A DNA stretch of 64,000 nt. Origin: Trichoplusia ni (taxonomy: Eukaryota; Arthropoda; Insecta; Lepidoptera; Noctuidae). How positions within the stretch are numbered: position 1 is the stretch's first letter; each line of letters opens with the position of its first letter. Made by a program: the position numbers and the translations under genes. Below, piece after piece: positions 12,201 through 22,874 of the stretch. The notes below the pieces were generated by a model, which saw only the letters and a program-made list of their open reading frames with translations, searched no databases and had not been told where the DNA came from. The DNA lies in contig NC_039481.1 in the NCBI RefSeq assembly GCF_003590095.1, positions 9,889,895 to 9,953,894 on the forward strand, written 5' to 3'.

Positions 12201-15200
12201 AGCTTAACCTGTGATCGATTTACTTATGCGGTTATAGCTTAGCCACGAGCTCCTCCTGTTAATTCCTGCTATAGGCAAAAAATGATTCGATTGAAACGTT
12301 AGGAAAACAGTGTTTGTAATTTATAGCTTTATTTATATTGTTATTGCTATTGGTTATTGGAAAAAAAGGTATTTTAATCTTTGTTTCGCGGGGTTTTATA
12401 AACATTCAAGGTGGTTTTGCAAAGACACCCAGACTCAGGGCAAGCATTCGTGGATCACACAATTGCTCGTGGGCGGGGATAGAACTCGCGACGCGTCAGT
12501 CAGTGGGTTTAGTGTGGTTATTTCAACCAATCGGCTATCCGATAATTATTTATTTAAATTAAAATTAAATATTAAAATTATCATTTTCTGTTTTTTTTTT
12601 CGTAATAAAGCTGACTAAAATACAGGCACAAAAGATCTCTCACATTTACTATATCTATTAATTGTTGTAGACGTAGACGAGATGTCCCCGGCGTCCCGCT
12701 ACATAGCGATGGCGCGTCAGGGCCTGCTCGGGTCCGACTCGCAGGAGACGCCCAAGCGGGTCGCCGACCTGAAGGACGGGGCCAGGCAAGGTATGTAGTA
12801 TAACAGTAATCTTTATTACATGTTAGTAACTGTGTAATGTATCTATTGTAATAAGCCCATTATATAATTCGTTCTAAAAATCATGGCCAATTGCGAGTTG
12901 GTCAGTATATTTTTCGCGACACTGAAAGCTTCGACTTCGTTCCACCCACCAGAAATTCATAACCGTAACCACCTTTGCTGAACCTGGAACTTTATGTTTA
13001 GCTGTGATAGCAACAGTAGTAATACATCATCTTTGAAATTTTTAACTATCTAGCTATCACGATTCATGTGATACAGGCTGGTGATGGAAGGAAGTCCAGA
13101 TGGACAGACATTAGTCATTAGGTCCCTAAAATCCTTAGCAATCCCATGAATTCACTAAAAAAACAAAAACCCATTTTTCTTCATAGGGGACAACGTAGTA
13201 AGAACACCTCCTTTAGAAGACGCTCTGTCCACTCCTAACCTGGTGGGGCTGAGTCCCACCACGCGGTGGCGGCTGCAGGCCGTGCGGCGCGGGGAAATGC
13301 CCTCCGACCCCATACGGACACCGACTGACCCTTGTGAGTAAAACTGTGTTTAGTAGTCTTATTGAGTATAGTATGGTGTGATAAGCTTTGCTCATCGGAA
13401 GAGCTGTAGGATTACTCCCGACATAACTCTCTAGAACGTGCAGTGAACGTGAACACTAGCGCCAATTCGTGCAGTGGCAGGATTTGGAACTACTTTTGAA
13501 TGACAGCTGTCGCTTATAACACAGGATATCTTGGTTTGGTTTGCTATTACCATTTCAGAAACGAAACAAATTCTGAAATAGGGTTCATTCAAATCAGTTT
13601 TGGGGAGCAAGCACGCTATTCTAAAGTTGCGCTGAGGTTGTAGGTACTTGTAATAATAACGATAGCTCTTAGCTATGCCCGCGCAAAGTGTGACAAAAAT
13701 TGGTCAAATTGTTCAACTGCTCTCAATATGAGCTACGGTTGTGGTTTCAAAGACATGTGTCAATTTGTGAATCTCTTTATATAAACTACCATAATCTCTT
13801 TTAATCCCAACGCAGGCAAACAAATTTAATATGAATTTGTCAAAGTTATATTGACTTTATTTACTATTCTAAGGCATCACAAACGGTGAAGAAAGTCCTG
13901 AGAAAACCTTTGATTTCAAATATTGAAATCTGATATTGTCAAGCCGTAGCTATCTAGCGTGGTTATCAATACTCAAATATTCCCCATATTGAAAAAGGTC
14001 TGTGTCCATCAGTGAGATTTTGTATACTGCCGTCTACTAACTAAAAGACCGTTAAGCCATAGTTGGTCGTTTCGTTTCGTTTAAACAAAATGTAATCAAT
14101 ATGATTGAAACACTTTGTCTAGATATATAACTTGCAACCACGTTCCTAGGTTGCATAGTTTTCAATTCCCCCTTATTTTTGCGTTTTCTTCAAAAACAAT
14201 TTTTGCGCTTAGTTGCGTTTTAGATAGTAGATGGCAGTATAGGCTATCATGACATCCATGTTGTGTCCCTGGCTAGTCGCGCGGCCGCCGCCGACGCCGG
14301 ACAGCGCGTTCGGCGCGGCGCTGCGGCCGGGCTCGGGCCGCATGTCGCCCGACGCGCGCAAGCGGCTGTGGGCGCTCGTGCGCGACCTGCCCGGCAAGCA
14401 GGACCCGCCGCCACGGGACAAGCATACGGTGAGATACATCCGGCATACTTAAAAACGTAGAGTCTAATGCTTTTCCAGCCTACAAATGTACTATCAATAA
14501 TTTCTTCGATAAATCTATAAGTCAAAACAACTAAGTTTTTCCGCTTTGACAATACTAGCTCCATTTAAAACATTATAAGAAACGGATCTTCGAGTGTAAT
14601 ATCAACGATTTTTCGAAAAATCTTTTAAAACAGTGAAAACTACTAAGTTTTTCCGCTCTGTCAGTGCAAACTCTGCTTAAAACGTTTTTATAAGAAACGC
14701 ATGTTCGTACAATTTTTATCATCACTGCAGCTAAATATATTTTAGAGCAATAATTGTAAACTGTAAATAATCCAAAAGACCCTAAATCTTTACTTCATAA
14801 AATACTCAAACATTATTAACTTAAAATTTTATTGCATAGCTTACAAATTCGAAGGGATGTATAGTAAGTAGGTACATTATTATATCTAAGTGTTTTTCCC
14901 ATTTTTGACTGTTACACTATTTCGTTCAATATTTTCCTCCTTCCTTAAAAAAATCTATCTTAGCTTCCATTCTCTCTAGTTATAGTGTCTTATAAATTTA
15001 CTAATTTCTAAGTTATTGTATCAATAATTTCGTAACTTATTTCGTTCAGCAAGCCATCTGACCTCCTCTACCCATTTAATAAATGTTACACAGTACTTCG
15101 TACATTCGCTTCAGCTTCCATTTTGTTTTCAGCCGTTGTCGGAGATTCGAAATCGGTTCTTGGCGCAGTTCAATGGAGACGCTCCCACTCCACCCTCAGA

Positions 15201-18200
15201 ACATAATCTAGCTCCGAGGAAATTGCAACTACAAGTATGTATTAAAAAGGATGAAAATTGTTAAGGCAAAATCATACTCTCCAATCGAATTTGAACCTTA
15301 TGTTGAACTAGAAAAAAGTTAAAGAGCTTTTGAATTGATTAAATTGTTTTGTTTTCAGGATCAAAGTGAAACACCCCCATCTAAAATACAGAAATTGACT
15401 GAAGACCAGGTAAGGTTCTAATTATCATTATCCTACTAATTATCCTTCGTGTATAATATTACCAAGGCATGTATGTATGAATTTTTGTTCCTCTTTCTCG
15501 TAAAAACCACTGAACGGATCTAGACGAAACAATTTTACGTAATCAGGATCAACACGTAGGATATACATTTTTATACTGAATTTATGTTCCCGTGTCCTTT
15601 TCGATTTTTAACTGGGCCTGTTATAAAACTATAACTTGGACTCTATGGTAAACAGTTTAAGTATCATTATTAATACTCATCCTCGAGTTATAAAAAATGC
15701 TGATTCGTTACAACTTTGCGTCTTTTCTTATCACAGCAATATTCTGACTTAGTGATAGCGCAGTCATGCGTATCACAGTATACCCAAGCAAATGTCATGT
15801 GTTGTGCTTTGTTTAGCGTATTATGGTCAAGGTTATCATTTAGACACGAAAAGAACGTAAATCGGCATGCTTTTGCTTATTTGAGGATTGACGATAGGGT
15901 TTGTCCCGCGACCCCGTCCGCGTGGGCTACAGTTTGCAGCGCGCGGTAGTTCAAGATTAAATATTAACGTGACCGTCGGCAAAACAGTGCAACTTTATTA
16001 TAGCACCTACTCAGGGTTGGAACTTCATCACTGAACCGCGAGATGGCGTTCAATTTCTTTTTTAATATTCCGTCAAAAAAAAGTATTTTTTTTTTAATAA
16101 AAATTATCCTATTTTACTTCTAATACCTAGAAGAATGTACAAAGTTTCATGATGATCGGTTGAGTAGTTTTCGCGTGGTGCCACAATGGGCGGTTTTATC
16201 GCTGAGTTATATACAAAATTGCGTTCCATTACCCAGAGTCCAGGCGGCTTCAGTACGACAGCCGAAGACACTCCTAAGAGCGTGTCGTCGCCCGCCATCC
16301 CGGCCGCGGTGGACGCGCAGCTGCAGAGACTCACCGCCGCGCTGGCGGGCAGGCTCAGCTCGCAGCGGGCCCGGCGGAACAGGGACTCGGTGTCCATACC
16401 CGTGCCTGGTAACATGGTTTATTTGCCTCAGTATAGCTACCGGCACCGATCTTGAGCGCTCGACGGAAGAGTGGGGATCACTTTGCGCATCGTAAAATAA
16501 AACGCCAATCAAATTGTGCATACTCGTCGTCTTGAGGTGAACACAACTGCAGCACAGAACGAATTTCAACCAATCACGAGTGACGGCTATGACGCGATGC
16601 GCTGCGGGACAATCACTGCACTTTATCCGCCCCGCGCCTCACTTCATACAAAATCATTTCTGCGTAGGTGAAGGTCAGCGCTCAAGATCCGTGCCGGTAA
16701 CTATACGTACTATTACGTTAAACGTTGTCCAATCGGATTCGTTGTTATTGTACAGTGTAAAGATAGTCACAGGACGGCTTGTATTACATAGGGAGTGGTT
16801 CAGGTCACCACTCCCACCCTGAGGGTGTAGTCGTCCATGACGATTTTCCGCGCCCACGCCCAACAAAAAGTCCCTTAAAAGCCTCACCTCACGGATAGCC
16901 TATTTCTACCAACAGAAGAAATAAATTTGTATCGTTATAGTAATTGCTGCCAAGGAGGACTTATTAGGCGTAACTAGAGTAATTTATCGAATGATAAGTG
17001 TAAAATAAATAATAATAATTGTTAACAAACTTAATCTCTATTAAGTTACTTTGATAACAAAAACATACGTGACGAAATCATTGAAATTATTATTCGTCAT
17101 TGATCTACTTGATTGATTAATAAAATAATAAATCAATACCCCCATTCAAGTTCCAATCATAATCCTGTGAATTATGATAAGGTTAATTGACATACGATTG
17201 CATCGAGATTAAAATTTACTGTCGTAATGTTTAAAGTACAATAAAGATTTTCTGATTTAGATAATAATCAGCTGATTCATTGTCCCGCGAACCATTTAGT
17301 CGTATCCGTAGACTAGAGTACAACATATTGTTGCTTCACTAATCAGCTTATAAGTCCCTTATTATGCTATTAGTATTATCTAGACATAACATCTTGGAGA
17401 GGATAATGACGAGGTATGAAATGTAATAATTGTTTTGATCCATCTGTTGGATAGGAAAAAGTATAAGTCATTGTTTTTGTGAGTTTTTAAACGTCTTCTG
17501 ATATCCTTGAGTTAAAATCCAAATATACTCATTCTTCGAAGAGTAGGGTTCAAAAGGCGCGGTTGCAAAATGTAATTCCCATTGAGAAGAAACGGCAAGA
17601 AACTTCAAAGGTTACTTACTTACTCTTTTAAATAAATAAATGATACACTATTGTTTAAGTTCTCGTGGCTAAGCTATAACCGCATAAGTCATACGATCAC
17701 AGGTTAAGCTATGCTTGACGCGGTTGGTCTGTAGATGGGTGGCCATCTTTGTCATAACGAGTTCCTCCGTGTTTCGGAAGGCACGTTAAATTGTGGGTCC
17801 CGGCTGTTATTCCTACATCTTTTACAGTCGTTACAGGTAGTCAGAAGCTTGAAAAAGTCTGACAGCCAGTCTAACCAAGGGGTATCGTGTTGCCCAGGTA
17901 ACTGGGTTGAGGAGGTCAGATAGGCAGTCGCTCCTTGTAAACCACTGGTACTTAGCTGAAACCGGTTAGACTGGTAGCCGACCCCAACATAGTTGGGAAA
18001 AGGCTAGGCCAATGATATTGTTTAAGTTTGATATCTAACTATAAGTTGATAGATGTGCTTCGATAAGGTTTCATAAACATTCAAGTAACATGCACAAAGA
18101 CACCCAGACTCAGAAGAATCTTTCGATCGGACTCAACACTTCGCTAACATAGTGACCGTGACCTTTGCACCCAGCTATCCGTGTAGTCATTATTGTTTTT

Positions 18201-20950
18201 CTTTTTTCTTATTAATAAATAAAACTTATTGGATAAAGAAGATTAAAATAAGCGAGTTACTATCGGATACTTTTCGTTGAGTCATCATTTTCGGTTATTG
18301 ACGTCACTAATCACTTTCCCTTTATCTTGATTTTTTTATTTATCCAGAAAACAACAAATATCTATTTTCCACTTGATGGACAAAAGAGATAAAGAATACC
18401 CCTTATTTTGAGCTAAAGGCTGACTGTCAAACATCGTACAGGAGTCGGAAATGTTGGTTTCTAAGGTTTTTAAGACGATACTGATGTATTGATTGATTAT
18501 GAAGTCGTACATTTTTATTTAAACCTTTGTGTTGCATAATTATATTAACATAAAAGAATACGGGGAGTAACGCGTTTCGACAAGATAACACCGGCCTTTC
18601 TGTTCGTGACCACGGCCAAAACTTCGGGCTAATCAAGGTAAAAAATTCGCGGTAATCCCCGTATACTTTTATGTTAATATTAGTTGTACACTGTTCTAAT
18701 GCCATATCATCTGCTGTAAACTATATTCTTACTACTTGCATTACATAGCACCGGATTCCGAGCCGGCCCCCGAGTCGCAACCGAACACGGTCGGCTGGGA
18801 CGACACGACGCCCGCGCAGCAGGCGGCCACGACCGAACCGGAGGCGGATCGTGAAGCGGAACCGACGCCCGTCAAGAGGTTCATGCTGTCTTCTAATGTT
18901 GATGTGAGTTAATAAATAAATAATGATATTAGCCGGTATCTGAGCTTTGCTTGGTAAAGGGCTCTTTGCAGGTACAAAAGGGTTGAGGCAGCTACCATGA
19001 TTAGCCTCGAACAGTAGTCTTGGGAAAGACTGCTGTACAAGGCAAGGACGGCGCGCGCGGTGCTTCAGCGCGCCTCTTGAAGTGATGAGGAAGACACTGC
19101 TCTTTCTCACACCAATGATGAAGTTTTTTTGCTGAGGAAAAGGAGCTTTTGCGGAGCTCCCTGTCGGGGTTCGCGGTTGTTTGCGAGAGCGTTCCCGCTT
19201 GGCCCCCGACTAAAAGGAACGGGGAAGCATTCCAGTGGTTTTAGCCGGTGGAAGTCCGGCACACCCCTTCGCCTTCCCCAGGGCGAAGGAAGTCCAAGTT
19301 CCACTGGGTAAAAAAGAGTAAAAAAAAAATTTTCTTTCATAAAGTGACAACTATAATATGTGAACTTGACCGAAAAATTTTTCCTCAGAATCGCGATGAA
19401 ATAATATCAATGATAACTTCACTTGGCGGTGAAATATGCGAGGGTGCGGAGTTAGACCCTCTCGCGACACACTTGATATGCGCGGCGCCGGGCCGCAGCG
19501 AGAAGATGTTGGGCTCCGTAGCGGCGGGCCGGTGGGTGCTACACCCGCTGTATATAACTAGCAGTCATGCCGCTGGGAGTTTTCTGTCGGTATGTATAAG
19601 AAATATTTAGTATCAACAAGTGATAGAAGTATATGAGATAAAGAACACTTGTTGCAAACATTTTAATGTAGATGTCACAAAACTCAGATTGAAGTAGTTT
19701 TTATGGCCTACATTCAGTCAGTATCAAAATCAGCATAATATAGGCTCTAGATAGACGGACCGCATTTCAATTGCAATTGAGCAGTAAATTTTACTTTGAG
19801 ACGATTTAAATAAAGTGCAAACTAAATGTGCATTCCGATCGCAATTCAAACCAATTGGATTCGGCGTGCAATTGGTCTGCATATTTGGTCCGTCTATCTA
19901 GAGTCTTTGTTAGTCACTATCTATTCCAAGACATATCGTGCCATGACATCGAAAACTTTAATTGACTTTACTAGCATACACAAAAACCAATTAACCTAAC
20001 AATCCTTCTCAAATTTCTCAATCACACTAAAGTTGGCTATAAGAGAAACCAATATGTAAGTTAAGCTCGCCTTCATACATTAGAATATATTGTCCAATTG
20101 TTCGCAACAGGAAGAAGAATTCGAGTGGGGCAACCCGTCAGGCCGCCTGCCGCCGGTCGCGGGCGGGGAGCGCAGCCTGGCCCGCGCGGCGCACCGCTGG
20201 CGGGCGGCGCGCGCGCGCGGCGCGGCCGGGCCCTTCGCGGGGGTGGTGGCGCTGCTGCATGTGCCTGACGCGCGCCGCCGCCTGCTGGCCAGGCTCGTCT
20301 GCGCGGGCGGCGGACACGCGCCTGATGATGAGTGAGGCTGCTATGCTTATTCGTAGATATAGTAGGACTACTGACCTAATTTGAGAATAGTTATTCGCTT
20401 AACATAAACTTACATTATTGGCTTAAAAATATCACATAAAAGGGTAAAAGTAAAAAAAATACAAATGTTAAATCTTTCAATTTACCTTTGGTTCGAGGGC
20501 TAAATGCCACAAAGGGACAGACACATCAAATGTATAACACCCCTCTTTTTGCATCGGGAGTTATAAAATACATAAATAAATCTTAATAAGCAACTTGAAG
20601 TCACATTTAACGGGATTTCTTACCTACTGATTAGTTACCAACCGTGCTGAAAACTTCCTTAGCCCTTTAAATACTGCAGTTTATCACTAAATCATAAACA
20701 TACTTACATTTTGTTTCAACCTGAAACTCAAATTTCATACGTCATTTTATTCCCCAGGCCGCCATACACGAACGACAACATCACAGTTTGCTTCGCAGAC
20801 ATCAAACGCTATCCGCTCTCAGACCGAGACAGCGCTTGGCTCATATCTAAGAGGATACCAGTATGTGCCCCTGTGTTACTAAGTTCATACCTCACTGATG
20901 ACCCTCCGCCCAGGCCAGAGGAACACTGCTTACCGGATTTTAGACCTTAA
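3299..20950 (+). CDS. TopBP1: DNA topoisomerase 2-binding protein 1 / Mus101, multi-BRCT checkpoint scaffold (25 exons)
   Basis: TopBP1/Mus101/Dpb11 is a nuclear scaffold for replication-origin firing (Treslin/Sld3) and ATR activation via 9-1-1. Exons: 3299-3388, 4361-4512, 5008-5140, 5406-5513, 5652-5911, 6235-6410, 6800-6900, 6978-7094, 7386-7610, 8009-8192, 8646-8777, 9235-9419, 10088-10251, 10889-11088, 11617-11805, 12671-12790, 13187-13333, 14277-14428, 15133-15234, 15359-15409, 16237-16408, 18749-18903, 19389-19589, 20111-20331, 20758-20950. All are GT-AG and sum to 3,930 nt (1,309 aa), one open frame. Approximate domains: BRCT0-1-2 at 1-290, with VVTASGLTK and VTTSGITKK phosphate-pocket motifs; BRCT3 at 372-455; BRCT4-5 at 560-735; a Pro/Ser-rich linker with many SP/TP sites; a WDD motif (W1070) matching the ATR-activating domain; BRCT7-8 at 1094-1300, joined by QEEEFEWG. 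A vertebrate-type BRCT6 was not seen, as in fly Mus101. Exon 9 encodes a poly-Ala run. The weakest joins are exons 18 and 20-22. Confidence 0.93.
3873..4122 (+). repeat. tRNA-derived SINE, copy 1 (TopBP1 intron 1)
   Basis: A tRNA-like head has A box TGGTCGAGTGGCG and B box GGTTCGATCCCC with flanking T-stem CCGGG/CCCGG. It is followed by a shared body (GGGTCTGGGTGTTTGTGGTACC) and an (ATTT)n-type tail ending near 4120. A near-identical copy is at 59.92-60.14 kb. The head is not a functional tRNA gene: the acceptor stem is short and the body follows directly. Confidence 0.8.
4195..4280 (+). repeat. Interspersed-repeat fragment
   Basis: This has phrases such as GACTGACACTCCCTTCCCC that recur at about 37.6-37.7 kb and, in the other orientation, within 9.6-9.7 kb. 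The family is not identified. Confidence 0.35.
6589..6666 (+). mobile_element. Lep1-like Helitron 3' end fragment
   Basis: It ends CGCGGGCAACAGCTAG followed by T, the same terminus as the longer copies at 24.4, 33.8 and 41.4 kb. It lies in TopBP1 intron 6. Confidence 0.55.
7213..7305 (+). repeat. 5'-truncated copy of the 10.7-kb hairpin element
   Basis: It shares GAAACTAGTCGGGC, ATAAATACGCGTGAGTAAAC and CATTTAATA with the full element at 10698-10866. It is preceded by an 11-T run and lies in TopBP1 intron 8. Confidence 0.6.
8510..8640. repeat. Lepidopteran dispersed repeat fragment
   Basis: It contains CCCACTGCTGGGCAAAAGCC followed by TTCCC, a phrase abundant across lepidopteran genomes. 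It lies in TopBP1 intron 10. The family is not resolved. Confidence 0.4.
8919..9180 (-). repeat. Diverged copy of the ~350-bp SINE-like family
   Basis: It is a reverse-orientation, heavily mutated relative of the elements at 11.9, 17.7 and 38.9 kb. It shares CAGTCTAACCG, CCTATCTGACCTC, AGACTGGTTGTCAG and AATTTAACGTGC. It lies in TopBP1 intron 11. Confidence 0.6.
9512..9664 (+). other. Intronic Cys/Gly-rich micro-ORF (50 aa), candidate only
   Basis: Inside TopBP1 intron 12 an ATG opens 50 codons. The first 22 residues are almost only Cys, Gly and Pro (start MCGGPCGGCCGGGCC). An 11-T run and repeat DNA then follow. Small cysteine/glycine-repeat proteins with such starts occur in moths, so this could be a captured retro-fragment of one. 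It could equally be a GC-rich tandem (TGCGGC)n tract with no coding role. No promoter or splice evidence was seen. Confidence 0.25.
9590..9885 (+). repeat. Interspersed repeat in TopBP1 intron 12
   Basis: After a T-run comes a block beginning GGCCGGGGAATCCTCATGG and containing TGTCAGACTTTTACTGACTA. Related phrases occur at 4.2 and 37.6-37.7 kb. The block is rich in short GC phrases unlike the flanking intron. Class unresolved (non-autonomous retroelement suspected). Confidence 0.4.
10340..10505 (-). repeat. tRNA-headed SINE fragment, reverse orientation
   Basis: The reverse complement of GTGGGTATCGAATCC is a B-box-like sequence. The body shares AAACATTC and TCGTGGATC with the copies at 12.4 and 18.1 kb. 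It lies in TopBP1 intron 13. Confidence 0.5.
10698..10866 (+). mobile_element. Short non-autonomous element with 15-bp target duplication beside TopBP1 exon 14
   Basis: The direct repeat AATATGATTATTCCT flanks the insert (10683-10697 and 10867-10881). Inside, ATTAAATGATGTAACGG (10699-10715) is the perfect inverted complement of 10819-10835. The long target duplication suggests a LINE-mobilised mechanism despite the internal inverted repeat. A truncated copy is at 7.2 kb. The right duplicate ends 7 bp before the exon 14 splice junction, so the insertion rebuilt the 3' splice-site neighbourhood. Confidence 0.75.
11897..12249 (-). repeat. ~350-bp SINE-like element, reverse orientation (TopBP1 intron 15)
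   Basis: It runs from CATTGGCCTAGCC to TTATAGCTTAGCCACGAG, and is the reverse complement of the elements at 17.66-18.02 and 38.86-39.19 kb. No convincing target duplication was seen here. Confidence 0.75.
12375..12545 (-). repeat. tRNA-headed SINE, reverse orientation (TopBP1 intron 15)
   Basis: Read on the minus strand it has an A-box-like TAGCCGATTGGTT, then a B-box-like GAGTTCTATCCCC, then a body with AGACTCAGG-type phrases shared with the 18.1-kb copy. Confidence 0.5.
13050..13135. repeat. Dispersed repeat with CTATCACGATTCATG phrase
   Basis: It contains AGCTATCACGATTCATGTGA followed by TACAGGCTGGTGATGG. Related pieces lie at about 28.1, 49.95, 57.6, 59.25 and 61.35 kb in both orientations. 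This is probably the conserved 3' part of an old retroelement. Confidence 0.45.
15470..15600 (+). repeat. Dispersed TE fragment in TopBP1 intron 20
   Basis: It contains CTCGTAAAAACCACTGAACG followed by GATC, a phrase type recurring near 16.1, 27.0 and 28.5 kb. It is likely a non-autonomous element relic. Confidence 0.35.
16432..16705. mobile_element. MITE with 29-bp imperfect terminal inverted repeats (TopBP1 intron 21)
   Basis: The left end TATAGCTACCGGCACCGATC (to 16460) pairs with the right end at 16677-16705 with two mismatches. The inside is GC-richer than the intron and contains no ORF of note. TA-containing ends suggest Tc1/mariner-type mobilisation. The insertion starts 23 bp after the exon 21 donor. 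Confidence 0.75.
17662..18015 (+). mobile_element. ~350-bp SINE-like element with 13-bp target duplication (TopBP1 intron 21)
   Basis: The direct repeat TATTGTTTAAGTT lies on both sides (17649-17661 and 18016-18028). The body runs GGCTAAGCTATAACCGCATA ... AAAAGGCTAGGCCAATGA. The precise target duplication indicates retroposition. It is the same family as the 11.9- and 38.9-kb copies. Confidence 0.85.
18060..18190 (-). repeat. SINE fragment, reverse orientation
   Basis: It shares CATAAACATTCAAG and AAAGACACCCAGACTCAG with the element at 12.4 kb. It lies directly downstream of the 17.7-kb element in intron 21. Confidence 0.45.
18545..18677. mobile_element. piggyBac-like MITE with TTAA target duplication (TopBP1 intron 21)
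   Basis: TTAA at 18545-18548 and 18674-18677 flanks a 125-bp insert. Its ends CATAAAAGAATACGGGGA and (reverse) CATAAAAGTATACGGGGA are inverted repeats with one mismatch. TTAA duplication is diagnostic of piggyBac-type transposition. No transposase is present. Confidence 0.8.
18955..19330 (+). mobile_element. LINE 3'-end-like insertion (TopBP1 intron 22)
   Basis: A GC-rich block contains a short gene-like but unsupported frame. Its terminal phrases (GAAGCATTCCAGTGGTTTTA, then GCCGGTGGAAGTCC) and final A-rich tract resemble a 5'-truncated non-LTR retrotransposon 3' UTR. No reverse transcriptase motif is visible. It ends about 60 bp before the exon 23 acceptor. Confidence 0.5.
19745..19903. mobile_element. 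159-bp MITE with 17-bp perfect terminal inverted repeats (TopBP1 intron 23)
   Basis: CTCTAGATAGACGGACC at 19745-19761 is the exact inverse of 19887-19903. The interior is AT-rich with CAATTG palindromes. No target duplication is obvious. Confidence 0.75.
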
Positions 20951-22118
20951 CATTCTAAGTTTCTGGATGGTAATTGAATCACAACTTTATATGATACATT
21001 TTTGGCTTCAATTGATAATGCTTGCCAGAATTTATATCTTATGTCCATATATTTAGAGATGTTATCTGAATGAGTCTCTTGAGGGTCTGTGACGTTAAAG
21101 CTAGTTGAAATACAGAAGAACTTACAGATAATTGAACTTAGATAATATTGGTTTATCTGATTTTAGACTTTAAAACGGTAAAAATGGATGTAGGCCCAAA
21201 ATAAAACGGTCTTTAAAAGCAAGGGATTATGAATCCATTTCTTAACCACAAAAATGTGTCTAACTACGGCTACTTTCAGTATTAAAGCTGGACTTTTCTG
21301 AGCTAAAAAATAATTTTATAATAAGTTCTTTCAAATCAAACGTTGCGAAATTGAAATAAAGGACTTTGATAACATGTAGCTTATTAAGTTATCGCCTAAT
21401 TAATGTGAATGGAGAAATACAGGTACCTCGTACACACGGCTACGTCAATTTCCGATATCAGACCTCCTTAGTCTACAATAAAAAAATCACATCAGTTTCT
21501 ATCTCTGAAATGTCAAGTGTGTTCTCGTGATAAGGTTTTAAGGCATCGGAGGTTAATGTTGCCTCGTGTATGAAGTGCCTTATAAATATGTAATGTTAAA
21601 GCCGACTGACGTGTATAATTTGTATATTCTAGTTATAGTTGAATTATTTTATGACAATAATTAAAGATTTATATAAAGAATTTTGGGTATTCTTTTTTTT
21701 AATATGGGTCTTATAATTGGGGAAAGATTTTTAAAAATGAAAAGTCACCGGAATTTTTCATAAATCTTATCACTTTTAATTATGAATACAACAATAGTTA
21801 AATAATATAGTATTAACAATTATAATCAGACATAAAATATAATAATATAAATATAACCAAACATAAATTACAGGAAAAATATGAATGATAAAATTGCAAA
21901 ATTTATACTTAACACTAAAATACCCTGCTCTTCACTAAAATGATTATTACTTTGATTGTTATAGTTAAACTAAAATTATACAGCTGAAAAAAACCACTGG
22001 AAACCGACTTATGGAATCTAAATAATTAGCATAATCACAATGCCTTGAGGAGCTTTTAACATAAAATATGTAATATTTTACAGAGTTAAATATTTACAAG
22101 TTAAAAAACAAAAAATAA
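20951..22118. other. TopBP1 3' flank, no gene seen
   Basis: This AT-rich stretch contains the TopBP1 3' UTR. AATAAA-type signals occur near 21198 and 21355, and an ATTAAA lies near 21661. Beyond about 21.7 kb it is low-complexity A/T DNA leading into the transposon fragment at 22.1 kb. Confidence 0.4.
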
Positions 22119-22547
22119 TTAAATCAAAGCATCAAAAAATTCATCGGCTTCGCTGCCGGCTGGGAGTGTGCCCAAAAGGCTGGCAGCATTGCCACGTTGA
22201 ATGGCAATGCTAATTCTCTGAGCGAGGTAAAAGCCAGCCTTTGGGTCACGAGAAGTGTCAACGAGATGCTTTGCTAGGTCTTTAAAAAGCGTTTTGGCAC
22301 TCGGCCCCCACGGCCCAAAAGTTTCAACCCCAAACGGCTCAAAGAAGTAACTATCAACTAGATTACCATATTTGCGCCGTTTGAGGTTTTCAGCAGCCGC
22401 GGCAGCAGAGCCAGCGCAGCTCGAAGAACCGGGAAGATGAGATGGCGCAAGAGTATCGACACAAGTGGCGTCCCACACTAAAGGCCTACCCATCTTCCAA
22501 GGGAACAAAGACATACCGTCCGGTCTCTTGCCATCATCGCGTACCAA
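22119..22547 (-). pseudogene. Fragment of a transposon-associated protein
   Basis: An open frame of about 142 codons on the minus strand lacks a proper start (TTG with an upstream in-frame TAA). It includes RPDGMSLFPWKMGRPLVWDA, ETFGPWG and AQRISIAIQRGNAASLLGT. These motifs recur at the C-terminus of many repetitive, transposon-linked proteins of moths, molluscs and cnidarians, often annotated as reverse-transcriptase-like. Here only the C-terminal part remains, so it is a 5'-truncated relic. I cannot assign the transposon clade. Confidence 0.65.
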
Positions 22548-22874
22548 ACCATGTTATATTAGATACTTATTTCATCATTTGAAGCAACAAGAAAAAGTAA
22601 AAAAATAAAAACAATAACAAACGAACTTTCTAGATATTTTTGTAGTCGAATTAAATTGTTTAAATCTGCGTCATAAAGAAGTATTTTTTTATATTAATCT
22701 TATCTATACAACACAGTCGATCACGTGAACCTTGAAATTCTTGAAATAAAAATTACTGGTTAAGTAATTTAATTGCTTTTAATGTGCGTAATTTTAAATT
22801 GAAAGGTTATACCTAGTTAACAATGTATTATGTTTACTTCTTGACATTATCAATGAATTAGCATACATTGTTAC

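Noticed and set aside
14247..14564. Minus-strand Ala/Arg-rich frames at 14.2-14.6 kb
   Set aside because: Shadows of GC-rich TopBP1 exon 18.
16104..16569. Minus-strand frames over 16.1-16.6 kb
   Set aside because: Antisense of TopBP1 exon 21 and the adjacent MITE.
19107..19340. Frames at 19.1-19.3 kb on both strands
   Set aside because: They lie in a LINE-tail-like GC-rich insertion with no recognised domain.
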